Part shown: positions 1 through 7,875 of the stretch, one piece after another
Numbering within the stretch: position 1 is the stretch's first letter
Layout: each line of letters opens with the position of its first letter
DNA from: Phormidium willei BDU 130791
Lineage (GTDB): Bacteria; Cyanobacteriota; Cyanobacteriia; Cyanobacteriales; Geitlerinemataceae
Reading direction: 5' to 3'
Assembly (NCBI GenBank): GCA_001637315.1
Contig: LSZA01000039.1
Span: 1 to 36,161, forward strand
DNA length: 36,161 nt
Notes under the pieces: model-generated
What the model was told of the DNA's origin: nothing
Database searches by the model: none
Seen by the model: the letters and a program-made list of their open reading frames with translations, nothing else
Position numbers and translations under genes: made by a program

Positions 1-227
1 AACAATTCTTCAATTCCTCCTTCTCGATAGGAGCCTAACCAACGATGGACAATTGTTTCATCACGGGCTGCCAAGACCGCTAGATGCCTAATACTATCTA
101 CAGCATTTATTTTTAACAGATATAGGGCTTGCACTTTGGCATAAGTTAGAGGTGTTTTTTGCTTTTTCATTAGTTCACGAAGTTCCTCAGCAGACTCGAG
201 AACCTCTACTTTTGACACCCCTGACAT
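1..227 (-). CDS. IS630-type transposase, N-terminal part, cut by window edge
   Basis: An open frame reads leftward from an ATG at 227 and is still open at base 1, giving 75 residues. The visible part is a helix-turn-helix region: a helix with EELRELMKKQKTPL, then AKVQALYLLKI, then a recognition-helix segment with HRWLGSYREGGIEEL. This matches the N-terminal DNA-binding domain (orfA-like) of cyanobacterial IS630/Tc1-mariner transposases. The DDE catalytic domain would lie outside the window, so intactness cannot be judged. The AT-rich stretch at 228-300 probably holds the element's terminal inverted repeat, but the boundary was not defined. Group II intron debris lies directly to the right, which suggests that the IS landed inside an older intron. 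Family assignment is fairly secure; completeness is unknown. Confidence 0.7.
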   Translation of the reverse strand, partial: MSGVSKVEVLESAEELRELMKKQKTPLTYAKVQALYLLKINAVDSIRHLAVLAARDETIVHRWLGSYREGGIEEL

Positions 228-348
228 AATTACCTCACTATTTTTTGAGATTTAACTCTCCCCTTCCATGGATAGCACACTTTTTGAAAAATGGTATTAA
301 AACCCGTTTCGACGGTAGCAGCACCCATGACAAGGGATAGCAAGCTAG

Positions 349-424
349 GAGCCGTGTGAGGTGAAAGTCTCATGCACGGTTCTGAATGGGAGGGGGTAGT
401 CGTGAGACTACTCTCGACCCCTAA
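349..424 (+). ncRNA. Group II intron 3' end (domains V and VI), truncated
   Basis: Bases 349-382 form the catalytic domain V hairpin of bacterial group II introns: GAGCCGTGTGAGG, a GAAA tetraloop, then the complementary strand ending in CACGGTTC. Bases 388-423 form domain VI: a stem with TAGTC/GACTA around a GTGA loop and an outer GGGG/CCCC helix with an unpaired A for branching near the 3' end. The intron should end close to 424. No maturase or other intron domains lie upstream; instead an IS630-like gene starts at 227, so this is a 5'-truncated remnant. Domain V is highly diagnostic; the exact 3' splice boundary is inferred. Confidence 0.85.
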
Positions 425-468
425 TCAACTCGGTCTCTCAATTGGCTGGTTCTCTTTACTCGATTCAA

Positions 469-1182
469 TTAGAGTTGTTCTGGGTCGATTCCCAATTCCT
501 CTAACTTAGCCCTCAGTTTGACATTGATTTGATGCTCACGCTCCGCCCGCAGACGTTCACGTTCCGCCGCTTCTTCCGGTGTGGGAACCAGAGTTCCCTC
601 AGGAGTAAAAAAGCGCAAACGCTCCTCATGCACCCCTAAATATAACCCCAACTGCTGACTCCACAGCCATCCCGACTCATTCGCTTCCAAAGGATGATAC
701 AGACCATCGAGTAAATGAAACCCCTGAAACTCCAAACTCTGAGGGTCGAACCAAAAATAATCGGGGGTTCTAAAAATATCCTGATAAATCTGTTTCTTGA
801 GTCCGCGATCGCCCTTTGCGGTGCTGTCCGATAAAAGTTCAATAATCAAATTGGGATATTTCCCATTCTCCTCCCAAACCACCCAACTGCGGCGAGGCTG
901 GTTGGACGTATCACGCACCACAAAAAAATCCGGACCTCGGAACAATTCCGATTTCAACTGACGGGGACTATAGTACACCGTGAGATTCCCCGCACAGAAA
1001 TAATCCTGACGGTCTCTCCAAACCCAGTTAAGACAACTCATCAGAAGCAGGAGTTGTTGAAGATGTAGAGAACTTTCCAAGGGAGGCTCGTCACTGGGGA
1101 GGTCACTGGGAGGAAACACAATTTCCTCAGCCGAAACGGTATCAGTAGCCGTCTGCGACAAATCAGAAACAGAAGCAGACAT
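469..1182 (-). CDS. Uma2 family (DUF820) restriction-endonuclease-fold protein
   Basis: This 237-residue protein belongs to the Uma2/DUF820 family, a PD-(D/E)XK nuclease-fold family greatly expanded in cyanobacteria; its biological substrate is generally unknown. Visible family marks are GPDFFVV (about 83-89, candidate catalytic Asp), NLIIELLSDST (about 111-121, candidate catalytic Glu) followed by a KGDRGLKKQIYQ segment, then YFWFDP and the GLYLGV region. The C-terminus is a charged helix rich in Glu and Arg, probably a coiled coil, ending in LGIDPEQL. The start at 1182 (MSASVSDL) is preferred; an in-frame ATG 20 codons upstream would add a tail unlike the family. It stands alone, next to the intron remnant. 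Activity is not established. Confidence 0.85.
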   Translation of the reverse strand: MSASVSDLSQTATDTVSAEEIVFPPSDLPSDEPPLESSLHLQQLLLLMSCLNWVWRDRQDYFCAGNLTVYYSPRQLKSELFRGPDFFVVRDTSNQPRRSWVVWEENGKYPNLIIELLSDSTAKGDRGLKKQIYQDIFRTPDYFWFDPQSLEFQGFHLLDGLYHPLEANESGWLWSQQLGLYLGVHEERLRFFTPEGTLVPTPEEAAERERLRAEREHQINVKLRAKLEELGIDPEQL

Positions 1183-1300
1183 GACAGTGAGGGAAAAATG
1201 AACTGAGTTGAGTCTAACATAGCCCCCTCCAGAGGCTGCCAACCCCGTCCCTCCCAGGTGAGTGGAGATAGCCCTAACTCACCCGAGAGTGACCCGAACC

Positions 1301-3514
1301 TTAGCCCAGTAACTCCGTAGCCCGTTTGGCCAAATTCTCCGAGGTAATGCCGTTAATCGCCATCACCGCCGCCGCACTGGCTGCCGTTTCACCCCGTTTC
1401 CAGGCAAACACATCCCGAGGGCTATGACTGCGTAACATCACCGGTTCCAACATGGCACTAGACCCCCCTGTGACCGCCAACAGGGCATCCCCGTCAAACA
1501 TTTGGGCAAAAGTGGCATCATCCACAAAACCGCCATCCTTCTGACTCGACATCTCCCAAGCCACATCGGAGGAACGATAGAGACGGCGGGGACTGACCAC
1601 CGCCACAACTTTGCTGCCAATGCCTTGCGCTTGCAACTGTTGGGCCGCCTCAACCACGGGCAACAAGACCATATCCCCCAACACCGCAAAGACCACGGTT
1701 TTCTCGCCGGGAGTTTCTTGCAAGACTACCGCCCCATCCTGCAACGCCTGCCGGGTTTGGGCGAAGGTGGTGCGAATCGGGAGGGGGGACTTACTCGCGG
1801 TAATGGTGATCCCTTTATTCTTCTGTCCCACGGCCCACTCATAACAGGCTTGAATACTATTGGCATCCACCGGGAAGAGGGGGAACACGTTGCCATTACG
1901 CATCATGGCGGCAAAATAGTTTTCAATCTCAGGCCGTTGGTGGGTCCAGCCATTGCGTCCCTGTTCCAAGGCCCCCGCCGTAAACAGGGTAATCGTGGCT
2001 GGGGTGGGACGGCGCAATTCTGCCATGGCTTGGGTCACGGTTTGCCAAATGGGGAGACCGTTGACGACAAAGGACTCATAGGAACACCACAGGGTCCGTC
2101 CGCCAAATAGGGCTTGTCCGGCGGCTAAGCCAGCACAAGCATCTTCGCTGAGGGGTTCATAGACTTGACCCCCCGGTTTTTGAAAATAGGTGTCGTCGGG
2201 GGTCGGGTGAATGATGTTGAGGGCAATGTTGATATTGTTAATGCCCGAGGCGGCATTTCCGTCGGCGTTGGTGACGACGAAGTCGGGGTCCTGTTTACCC
2301 ACATAGCCGACGAGTTCTCCCATGGCGGTGGTGGCCACCTGTTTATCGCCGCCGACGGGAAACTCATTCAGGGGCAGGGTTCCTAAATCCGGTACGTCCC
2401 GTTCAAACTCGGTGACGACGGTTTTGGAGGCGGGACCCCCAGCGGCCCGTTCGTAGTTGGTCCGCACTAATTGCCAGGCTTCGGGGGTGAGGGCGCGGGC
2501 TTGCAGGGCGTTGGCGATATAGTCTTTTTCGACGGTATCTCCGGGATAGAGGTTATGGGATTTTGCACCGCGTTTGTGAACGCCGGCCCCTTTGAGTTGT
2601 TTGACAATCAACACCGTTAGGGTTCCGTTGAGGGCAGATTGGGCGGCTTTGTGGACGGCTTGCAGGAGGGCTTGGGTGAACTCGAGGCGTTTTTCTAGGG
2701 AGAATTGGGTGCTGTCGACGTAATCGCCGGGCTGGTTGGCGTCGTCGTAGTCTTTGGCGTCGATGAGGATAATCTCTTGGAAGCCGTTTCCAGACCAATA
2801 GTCCCGCATTTCGCTGTTGGTTTTCGTCGAGACCATGCTGTGGTGTTCTTGGCTATAGCCGTTCCACACCAAAATGGGTAGGAAGTTGGTGACGTTGGGG
2901 TAGGAGGTGTTGAAGTGACCGAAGCTACTCATGACGTAGGGTTCGCCGATACCGCCGTCGCCGATGGTGACGGGGAAGAGAACGCCGGGGTTGAGTTTGG
3001 CCCCGGCCATGGCGAAGTGTTGCCCTTGGCCCAGGGGTCCGGCGGGGTTGAGGAGGCCGGGAATTTGTCCGGAGAGGTGACCGAGGAGGCCGTGGGTTTC
3101 TCGGAAGCGATCGCGCAATTGTTGGACGGTGCTGATGCCCATGTCTTCGAGGGAGCGATCGAGGAAGACGTTACTGTAAAAGCCGGGGGCGTGGTGTCCC
3201 ACTTCGGTAATGATGTTTTTGTAGCCCAACATGACCAGGGCCGCGATCGCATCGGAAATGCTGGCAAAGCCACCAGGATGACCCGAGGCTTTACTGGAGG
3301 TCACTTGTAGGGTTAAATAGCGCAGGGCATCGGCGGCGAGCAGGGTTTGATAAACGGCGGCTTGGTCGCTGAGGTCAGCAATGGCTGTTGCACCTTCGGC
3401 AATGGCAGGCTGGCTGCCGTAGGTCTCCCAACCGGGGAGATTGTCAGCAAAAAAATGAATACCTTGACAAAAATCAGGAGCTGTGCTAGGAGCGGACGGG
3501 GTAGCTGCGGTCAT
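1301..3514 (-). CDS. Phosphoketolase/transketolase-family ThDP enzyme (divergent Xfp-like)
   Basis: A 737-residue thiamine-diphosphate enzyme of the transketolase superfamily. Visible motifs are SGHPGG (77-82), GHHAPGF (106-112, like the GHGAPG of phosphoketolases), a GDG start of the ThDP-binding motif at 185-187 and the downstream NGY (218-220, compare LNGYKI in phosphoketolase). The central and C-terminal parts carry pyrimidine-binding and transketolase-C-like regions. It lacks the opening of the common cyanobacterial phosphoketolase, and resembles the second, divergent type represented by Synechocystis sll0529, proposed as Xfp2. If so, it would cleave xylulose-5-P or fructose-6-P to acetyl-P. 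The start at 3514 (MTAATPS) is chosen over an ATG 23 codons upstream because the extension is basic and unconserved in look. Substrate remains unproven. Confidence 0.75.
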   Translation of the reverse strand: MTAATPSAPSTAPDFCQGIHFFADNLPGWETYGSQPAIAEGATAIADLSDQAAVYQTLLAADALRYLTLQVTSSKASGHPGGFASISDAIAALVMLGYKNIITEVGHHAPGFYSNVFLDRSLEDMGISTVQQLRDRFRETHGLLGHLSGQIPGLLNPAGPLGQGQHFAMAGAKLNPGVLFPVTIGDGGIGEPYVMSSFGHFNTSYPNVTNFLPILVWNGYSQEHHSMVSTKTNSEMRDYWSGNGFQEIILIDAKDYDDANQPGDYVDSTQFSLEKRLEFTQALLQAVHKAAQSALNGTLTVLIVKQLKGAGVHKRGAKSHNLYPGDTVEKDYIANALQARALTPEAWQLVRTNYERAAGGPASKTVVTEFERDVPDLGTLPLNEFPVGGDKQVATTAMGELVGYVGKQDPDFVVTNADGNAASGINNINIALNIIHPTPDDTYFQKPGGQVYEPLSEDACAGLAAGQALFGGRTLWCSYESFVVNGLPIWQTVTQAMAELRRPTPATITLFTAGALEQGRNGWTHQRPEIENYFAAMMRNGNVFPLFPVDANSIQACYEWAVGQKNKGITITASKSPLPIRTTFAQTRQALQDGAVVLQETPGEKTVVFAVLGDMVLLPVVEAAQQLQAQGIGSKVVAVVSPRRLYRSSDVAWEMSSQKDGGFVDDATFAQMFDGDALLAVTGGSSAMLEPVMLRSHSPRDVFAWKRGETAASAAAVMAINGITSENLAKRATELLG

Positions 3515-3615
3515 AAGGAAATGCTTATTTATAAAACTTGGCAATCTTAAAGGACATTTTAGCGGCTTTTGTAACTTTAACAACCATTTTGTTGTTCAAC
3601 TACGGGCAAGAGATT

Positions 3616-3990
3616 CTAATCTGAGAGATTAAAAATTCCGTGGATTAAGACAATTCCCAAGGCCGACAACACCACGCTCATGACGAGAATCCACCATTTT
3701 TGCGGCTGATAGGTGTTGAGTTCGATCGCCTGGCGGATGTCAAAATAATTCTTAGTGGCGATCGCCACCATCAGCAATCCTAATAAACAAGCCATCAACC
3801 CCAGCAACCAACTTTGACGTATCCCCAGCATCCCCTCGGGGAGAATCTCATCAATGCGGGCCAGGACAATTCCCAATCCCATCAACCCCAAAGCCGTTCG
3901 CATCCAAGCCAGATAGGTGCGTTCGTTGGCGAGGTGATCTCGAGTTCGTGAGGCGGACTTGGGGGAGGGGGATTTGGGATCTGAGGTCAT
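3616..3990 (-). CDS. DUF202 (YidH-like) small membrane protein
   Basis: A 124-residue membrane protein with the DUF202 signature LANERTYLAWMRTALGLMG (about residues 20-38). Three hydrophobic helices are visible, at about 30-48, 60-80 and 95-117. The first 15 residues are Ser/Pro/Lys-rich and cytosolic in character. The start at 3990 overlaps the stop of the upstream Nudix-fold gene as ATGA (3987-3990), which suggests translational coupling. An alternative ATG 11 codons upstream would lie inside the preceding gene. DUF202 proteins have no firmly established biochemical role; the overlap with a Nudix-fold partner and the nearby channel-like gene hint at a shared membrane function, which is inference. 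Confidence 0.85.
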   Translation of the reverse strand: MTSDPKSPSPKSASRTRDHLANERTYLAWMRTALGLMGLGIVLARIDEILPEGMLGIRQSWLLGLMACLLGLLMVAIATKNYFDIRQAIELNTYQPQKWWILVMSVVLSALGIVLIHGIFNLSD

Positions 3991-4520
3991 TGGTGAAGCC
4001 ACTCCAGCAGAACAGCACGACATTGTAGACAGGTCAGTTCCGCTAATAATGTCGCGATCCCCGCTTCAGTGCAAGGATAGGTTAGCAGGCCCGGGGAACG
4101 AGTTTCCGGCTGAACGTCAATCTCAGCCACAAAGCCAAACAACCTTTGATTGGAAAACGAGCTATTCACGGGCCAACCCGGGTCATTGAGAGGGGTTAAG
4201 TCTAGGATTTGCTCAGGAGTGAGGCCCAATTCCCGCCTGAGAATCCCCTGAGCCGCTGTTTTGGGAGTCGTGTTGGGGGGGATACGCCCGCCGGGAAAGT
4301 CGAGGCTGACTTGGGCGATACCGGGGCGATAACTCGGGGGAGGAAGCAGAAACCGACCTTGGGCTTGGGTGACAATGATGGCGGAGTCGGCTTTTTCAAC
4401 TCGCCAGTAGTCTAGGAGGCGATCGCGATCGTCTCGCAACCGTTCACCAATGAGAGTGAACCAAGGCGATCGCATCTGCAAGAGTTGTTCAAGGGTTGTC
4501 CAAGATTTTGCCACAGCCAC
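3987..4520 (-). CDS. Nudix-fold protein with degenerate catalytic box
   Basis: A 177-residue protein resembling ADP-ribose pyrophosphatase-type Nudix proteins: a SYRPGIAQVSLDFPGG lead-in (63-78) followed by a Nudix box region at 78-100. Aligned in the canonical GX5EX7REUXEEXGU register without gaps, the box has G, then T in place of the first Glu, G and I in place of Arg-Glu, R in place of the next Glu, one retained Glu (97) and the final G-L. Most metal-binding residues are therefore missing, so hydrolase activity is unlikely and a binding or regulatory role is plausible. A Cys-rich LTCLQCRAV lies near the C-terminus. It starts 25 bases after the channel-like gene ends and overlaps the DUF202 gene by ATGA, so the three probably share a transcript. 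Confidence 0.75.
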   Translation of the reverse strand: MAVAKSWTTLEQLLQMRSPWFTLIGERLRDDRDRLLDYWRVEKADSAIIVTQAQGRFLLPPPSYRPGIAQVSLDFPGGRIPPNTTPKTAAQGILRRELGLTPEQILDLTPLNDPGWPVNSSFSNQRLFGFVAEIDVQPETRSPGLLTYPCTEAGIATLLAELTCLQCRAVLLEWLHQ

Positions 4521-4545
4521 ACCTCCTCAGTTCTCCATCGCCACC

Positions 4546-6702
4546 CTAGACAAACACAAACAGCGTCACCAGAATTTGCAAACTCAACAATAAGGGCCAA
4601 TAGATGAGTTTGGGCAAAATATTGTTGTTATATTGCAACAGCGCATTTTCCGAGCCTTTGGCGACCATGATGGCATTAAAGACAACCACCAAAATCATGA
4701 CGTACAGCACAAAGTAGAAGTACTCAATATAGATAATACCCCCAGTTGCCAACTGACTGCGAAGATTGATTTGGTCTAAAATCAGGATAAAGGAAAAGCC
4801 TCCCGACGCGCCAATGACCCCCGAAGCACTAAAGCCCAATTGATTGTCGTCCGTCTTGTAGCGAACTAGATATTGAACCCCAAACAACAAGCCTGACACC
4901 ACAATAACGCGCATCATTTTAGTGATGATAACCGTCAAGAGGTCTCGCTCTAACTCAACTTCAAAATAGAGTTCTGGGAAATTTTTGACTTGAGTTTCTC
5001 CCATAAAGCCAAAATTGGAGTTATAGCTATTGAAACGATAGCGGAAAAAACTCTCTTTAATGTTCCAACCGGGGAGAACCATATTTTCTTCAACTTCCAG
5101 TCCCGGAAGGGAGAGGGGAACCATCAAGTCATAGGCTCCTAAATCGGGCGTTAAAATCACATTTGAAGCAAAATCTTGATGCCAAATGCGTAACCAACCC
5201 TGTTGATTATCGAAGGGGAATTTGCTATAATCAAATGTTTGGCGCAAAGTTGCCTGAAAATACCAACCAATTAACTCCCCATTGGGTAAGTCTTGGCGAT
5301 AGGCTTCTTCGTGACTAAAGGCGATCGCCTCGGGCAAAACAAAGCCCCGTGAAATTCCTTCATGAATCTCATTATCATAGCGTTGCCAAATATATCCCGT
5401 CACGAAGAAATCATTGGCATTTTTGAATTCCATCGACTGAAGAAAGACCCCAGTCGGCAAAAAGATCGGCTCAGATAGTCCATGTTCAATGTTAGTTTGA
5501 CGTTGACGCTCTAAAAATTGCTGGAGACTCGTTTCAGTGACCAAAGGAGGCGTTGTATCCTGAATCACCGCAACTTGCTGCATCTCCAACAGCCAGATAG
5601 CGAGAAGTCCCAAGGCTAACACGCCCGACACCGACATCGAGAGGAGCCACAGTTGTGATATGCGATCGCGATGGGGAGGTAACGCCACCACCAAAGCTAA
5701 AACAACCCCTAATGTTAACAGGACGCTGAACAGCACCAATTTGTTGGTTAAACTGACCGTATCACCGAAGATATCATCTCGAAACAAAACGACCCCAACC
5801 GACCAGTTTGTGGCTGGAATCGATTGATAAATCATCCAAGAGGGCGCCCCGCCACCCCGTTCTCCGATTCCTGATTCTCCGGCCATCATTTGGCGGGCGA
5901 TCGCCTCAAGCTCCGAGTCATTAAACTCTTGCGCCAAATCAATAATTGACTTTTTTTGTTGAACAAAACTGGTGATTGGGTGGTAAATCAACTGACCCGA
6001 GGAGGTAATCACAATCGGATAGCCGGTTGTTCCTAAATCAAAGGCTTGGAAAAGCCGGCTTAACTGATTGAGATCATAGTTGGCATAAACAATTCCACTC
6101 GGATCAGGAGCATTGTCATTCGGGAGCGTAAAGGGAACACTATACTCAACAACAATTGAGTTGATAATTGTGCTCAACGCTGGCTCACTCCATTGCGCTC
6201 CCTCCAATAGAGGCTCACGATAAGAGTCCGTCTCGATGTAGTTGACAAACTCCTCCGTATTAAACCGCTCAAACCGCTCAACCCCATCCGTCAGGAGCCG
6301 TTTAAAGTTAGGATGAAATAACTCGCGATCCTCACTAAACGCATAGGGTTCATAGGCCACCGCCGTCGCTGAGAAGCTGGGGTTGGCCCGGAGGGTTTCC
6401 TCCAGACGAGCTTCGACTTCTGCGTTGTCTAAAGACCCTGAACTGAGATCCTCAGCCAGAGTTTCAACCGTTGTTTCAAGATGCTCAAGTTCTGCATTGA
6501 GTTCAACAACTGCCTCATCAAGTTCATTTTGGGCTGAATTAAGAGCCGTTCGAATGGTTCCATAGCGTTCTCGCCAATAGGAGACAGCCGTGATTCCAGC
6601 GCCCAAAAAACTGGTTAAGCTCAGTATGAAACACACCCGAACCAACCAGTCCACTTTAGTCGTCGGAGGCTTGCTCAGACGAGTCCAAATTCTGATGATC
6701 AT
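4546..6702 (-). CDS. Membrane sensor: dCache-like domain fused to pentameric ligand-gated ion channel-like module
   Basis: This 718-residue protein has seven predicted membrane helices. Helix 1 is at about 21-43, followed by an extracytoplasmic part (44-315) that opens with a long coiled helix and carries double-Cache-like features, then helix 2 (318-341), a short basic loop and helix 3 (351-372). Residues 375-588 look like a Cys-loop-receptor ligand-binding domain: GYIWQRYD (436-443), FDYSKFPFDNQQ (490-501, the FPFD signature of pLGICs, without flanking cysteines as in prokaryotic members), PGWNI (544-548) and the pre-M1 segment LYFEVELERDLL (578-589). Four helices follow (about 590-611, 621-641, 657-681, 697-718), as in M1-M4. 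The topology puts both sensor parts outside. M2 is atypical, so channel activity is unproven. A 225-base spacer separates it from the upstream SLATT gene; a Nudix-fold gene follows 25 bases downstream. Confidence 0.7.
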   Translation of the reverse strand: MIIRIWTRLSKPPTTKVDWLVRVCFILSLTSFLGAGITAVSYWRERYGTIRTALNSAQNELDEAVVELNAELEHLETTVETLAEDLSSGSLDNAEVEARLEETLRANPSFSATAVAYEPYAFSEDRELFHPNFKRLLTDGVERFERFNTEEFVNYIETDSYREPLLEGAQWSEPALSTIINSIVVEYSVPFTLPNDNAPDPSGIVYANYDLNQLSRLFQAFDLGTTGYPIVITSSGQLIYHPITSFVQQKKSIIDLAQEFNDSELEAIARQMMAGESGIGERGGGAPSWMIYQSIPATNWSVGVVLFRDDIFGDTVSLTNKLVLFSVLLTLGVVLALVVALPPHRDRISQLWLLSMSVSGVLALGLLAIWLLEMQQVAVIQDTTPPLVTETSLQQFLERQRQTNIEHGLSEPIFLPTGVFLQSMEFKNANDFFVTGYIWQRYDNEIHEGISRGFVLPEAIAFSHEEAYRQDLPNGELIGWYFQATLRQTFDYSKFPFDNQQGWLRIWHQDFASNVILTPDLGAYDLMVPLSLPGLEVEENMVLPGWNIKESFFRYRFNSYNSNFGFMGETQVKNFPELYFEVELERDLLTVIITKMMRVIVVSGLLFGVQYLVRYKTDDNQLGFSASGVIGASGGFSFILILDQINLRSQLATGGIIYIEYFYFVLYVMILVVVFNAIMVAKGSENALLQYNNNILPKLIYWPLLLSLQILVTLFVFV

Positions 6703-6767
6703 GAGTTAAAACCGGGCCAACATCTCCCGGAGGACACAGCGGAACAGATTCACGCAAGTCTGGGACA

Positions 6768-6827
6768 GGGACAAGGCGAGATCGGGACAAGGTGAGATCG
6801 GGACGAGGCGAGATCGGGACAAGGCGA
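6768..6827. repeat. 16-bp tandem repeat, about 3.75 copies
   Basis: The unit GGGACAAGGCGAGATC occurs at 6768-6783, 6784-6799 (one change), 6800-6815 (one change) and in part at 6816-6827. It lies in the spacer upstream of the minus-strand channel-like gene and downstream of the SLATT gene. It could be a variable-number repeat; no function can be read from it. Confidence 0.9.
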
Positions 6828-6927
6828 ACGGGGAGATCCCAGCCACAGGCTCAACAACACCCGGCTGAGATCGACAATCCCCTAATACCCTCAACACAAA
6901 CCCGTCCTAGAGACGGTCACAGAGCCA

Positions 6928-7875
6928 TCACGTGGCTCGTGGAGAAATCGGTTCCCCCGGAGGTGCTTTGAGATTTTGCAACTTGGGATCATTAATCTCA
7001 GGCGGTGGGGGAGCCGTCACATGAGCTTTCCCCGAAGAACTCGACGAGCGTGGCGGTTGAGAGGTAATCGGAGCCGGAGCCGGGACTAAATCATCACCAA
7101 AATCTCCCGCAAAGGCTTCATTTCCAAACCCGTCATTTCCAAGGCCGTCATTTCCAAGGCCGTCATTTCCAAAAGCCTCATCGTAACGAGATCCAGCCGG
7201 CTCCGCCGTCATCGGAGAGCGACGAGCGGGTTGAGGTGGAACTGGGTAGTTGGAGCGAGGGGGAGGTGGCGGTGGTAGAGGACGGCTTTGGCCGAGGTCT
7301 TGCGCCAGTTGAGAGAACTGACTGGTGACTTCCTCTTGAGCTTGACCTTGCTCTTTCTGAGCTTCTTCGAGGACTGCTGTAATCGCCGAGACATCCTCTT
7401 GAATCAGATGTTCAACGCGATCGGCAAAGCTACGATAGGCCGCACTATGAGACGAAGACTCATGATAGGGGCCACTGAGTTGGAAGTATTGCCAACCTTC
7501 AGTTTTGACCAATTCAGCGGTTTTACGATATTGAGTCCAGCGCTCACCATAGTGGAAAAATTCTTCAATCGAAGCGCTAATGGCGACCACCTGAGCCAAA
7601 CTGAAGGTTCCCCAGAAGATGACATCTTTAGCTGGACCATCGCGAACATTGAGACTCACCATCGCCGGGATGACAACCCCACCAATGATGGTGATCAAAC
7701 GTAGCCGAAAGTGCTTCTTCTGCGACTCCCCAGCTTTTTTCTCTAACCACATCAGTTGGTCAAGCCAGCGAGATTTGAGGAATTCCTTTTGCAGATCAGA
7801 AATGTCGAGTCGGTCGATGAGACTCCCGAACTGCTCCTTAAGATAGTCGCTATAGGTTTTCTTTTTCTTGGCCAT
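6928..7875 (-). CDS. SLATT/DUF4231-type membrane protein with Pro-rich repeat tail
   Basis: A 315-residue protein. The N-terminal half resembles DUF4231, part of the SLATT superfamily: FLKSRWLDQLMWLEKKA leads into a two-helix membrane unit (about 60-105, with RLITIIGGVVIPAMVSL and FSLAQVVAISASIEEFF), then a soluble helix with YGERWTQYRKTAELVKTEGW. Residues after about 200 are low-complexity: a run of prolines, three near-exact GNDGL-type pentamers encoded by a 15-bp DNA repeat (about 7111-7174), and a second Pro/Ser-rich stretch. SLATT domains were proposed from comparative genomics to be pore-forming effectors tied to nucleotide signalling; here that is only a suggestion. The start at 7875 (MAKKKK) fits better than a TTG or ATG 8 codons upstream. 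It heads the minus-strand block with the channel-like sensor. Confidence 0.75.
   Translation of the reverse strand: MAKKKKTYSDYLKEQFGSLIDRLDISDLQKEFLKSRWLDQLMWLEKKAGESQKKHFRLRLITIIGGVVIPAMVSLNVRDGPAKDVIFWGTFSLAQVVAISASIEEFFHYGERWTQYRKTAELVKTEGWQYFQLSGPYHESSSHSAAYRSFADRVEHLIQEDVSAITAVLEEAQKEQGQAQEEVTSQFSQLAQDLGQSRPLPPPPPPRSNYPVPPQPARRSPMTAEPAGSRYDEAFGNDGLGNDGLGNDGFGNEAFAGDFGDDLVPAPAPITSQPPRSSSSSGKAHVTAPPPPEINDPKLQNLKAPPGEPISPRAT

Noticed and set aside
1502..2110. Plus-strand frame of 202 codons opposite the phosphoketolase-like gene
   Set aside because: Gly/His-rich antisense shadow; the minus-strand reading has clear enzyme motifs.
6706..6897. 63-codon minus-strand frame between SLATT and channel-like genes
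   Set aside because: Made largely of the 16-bp tandem repeat.
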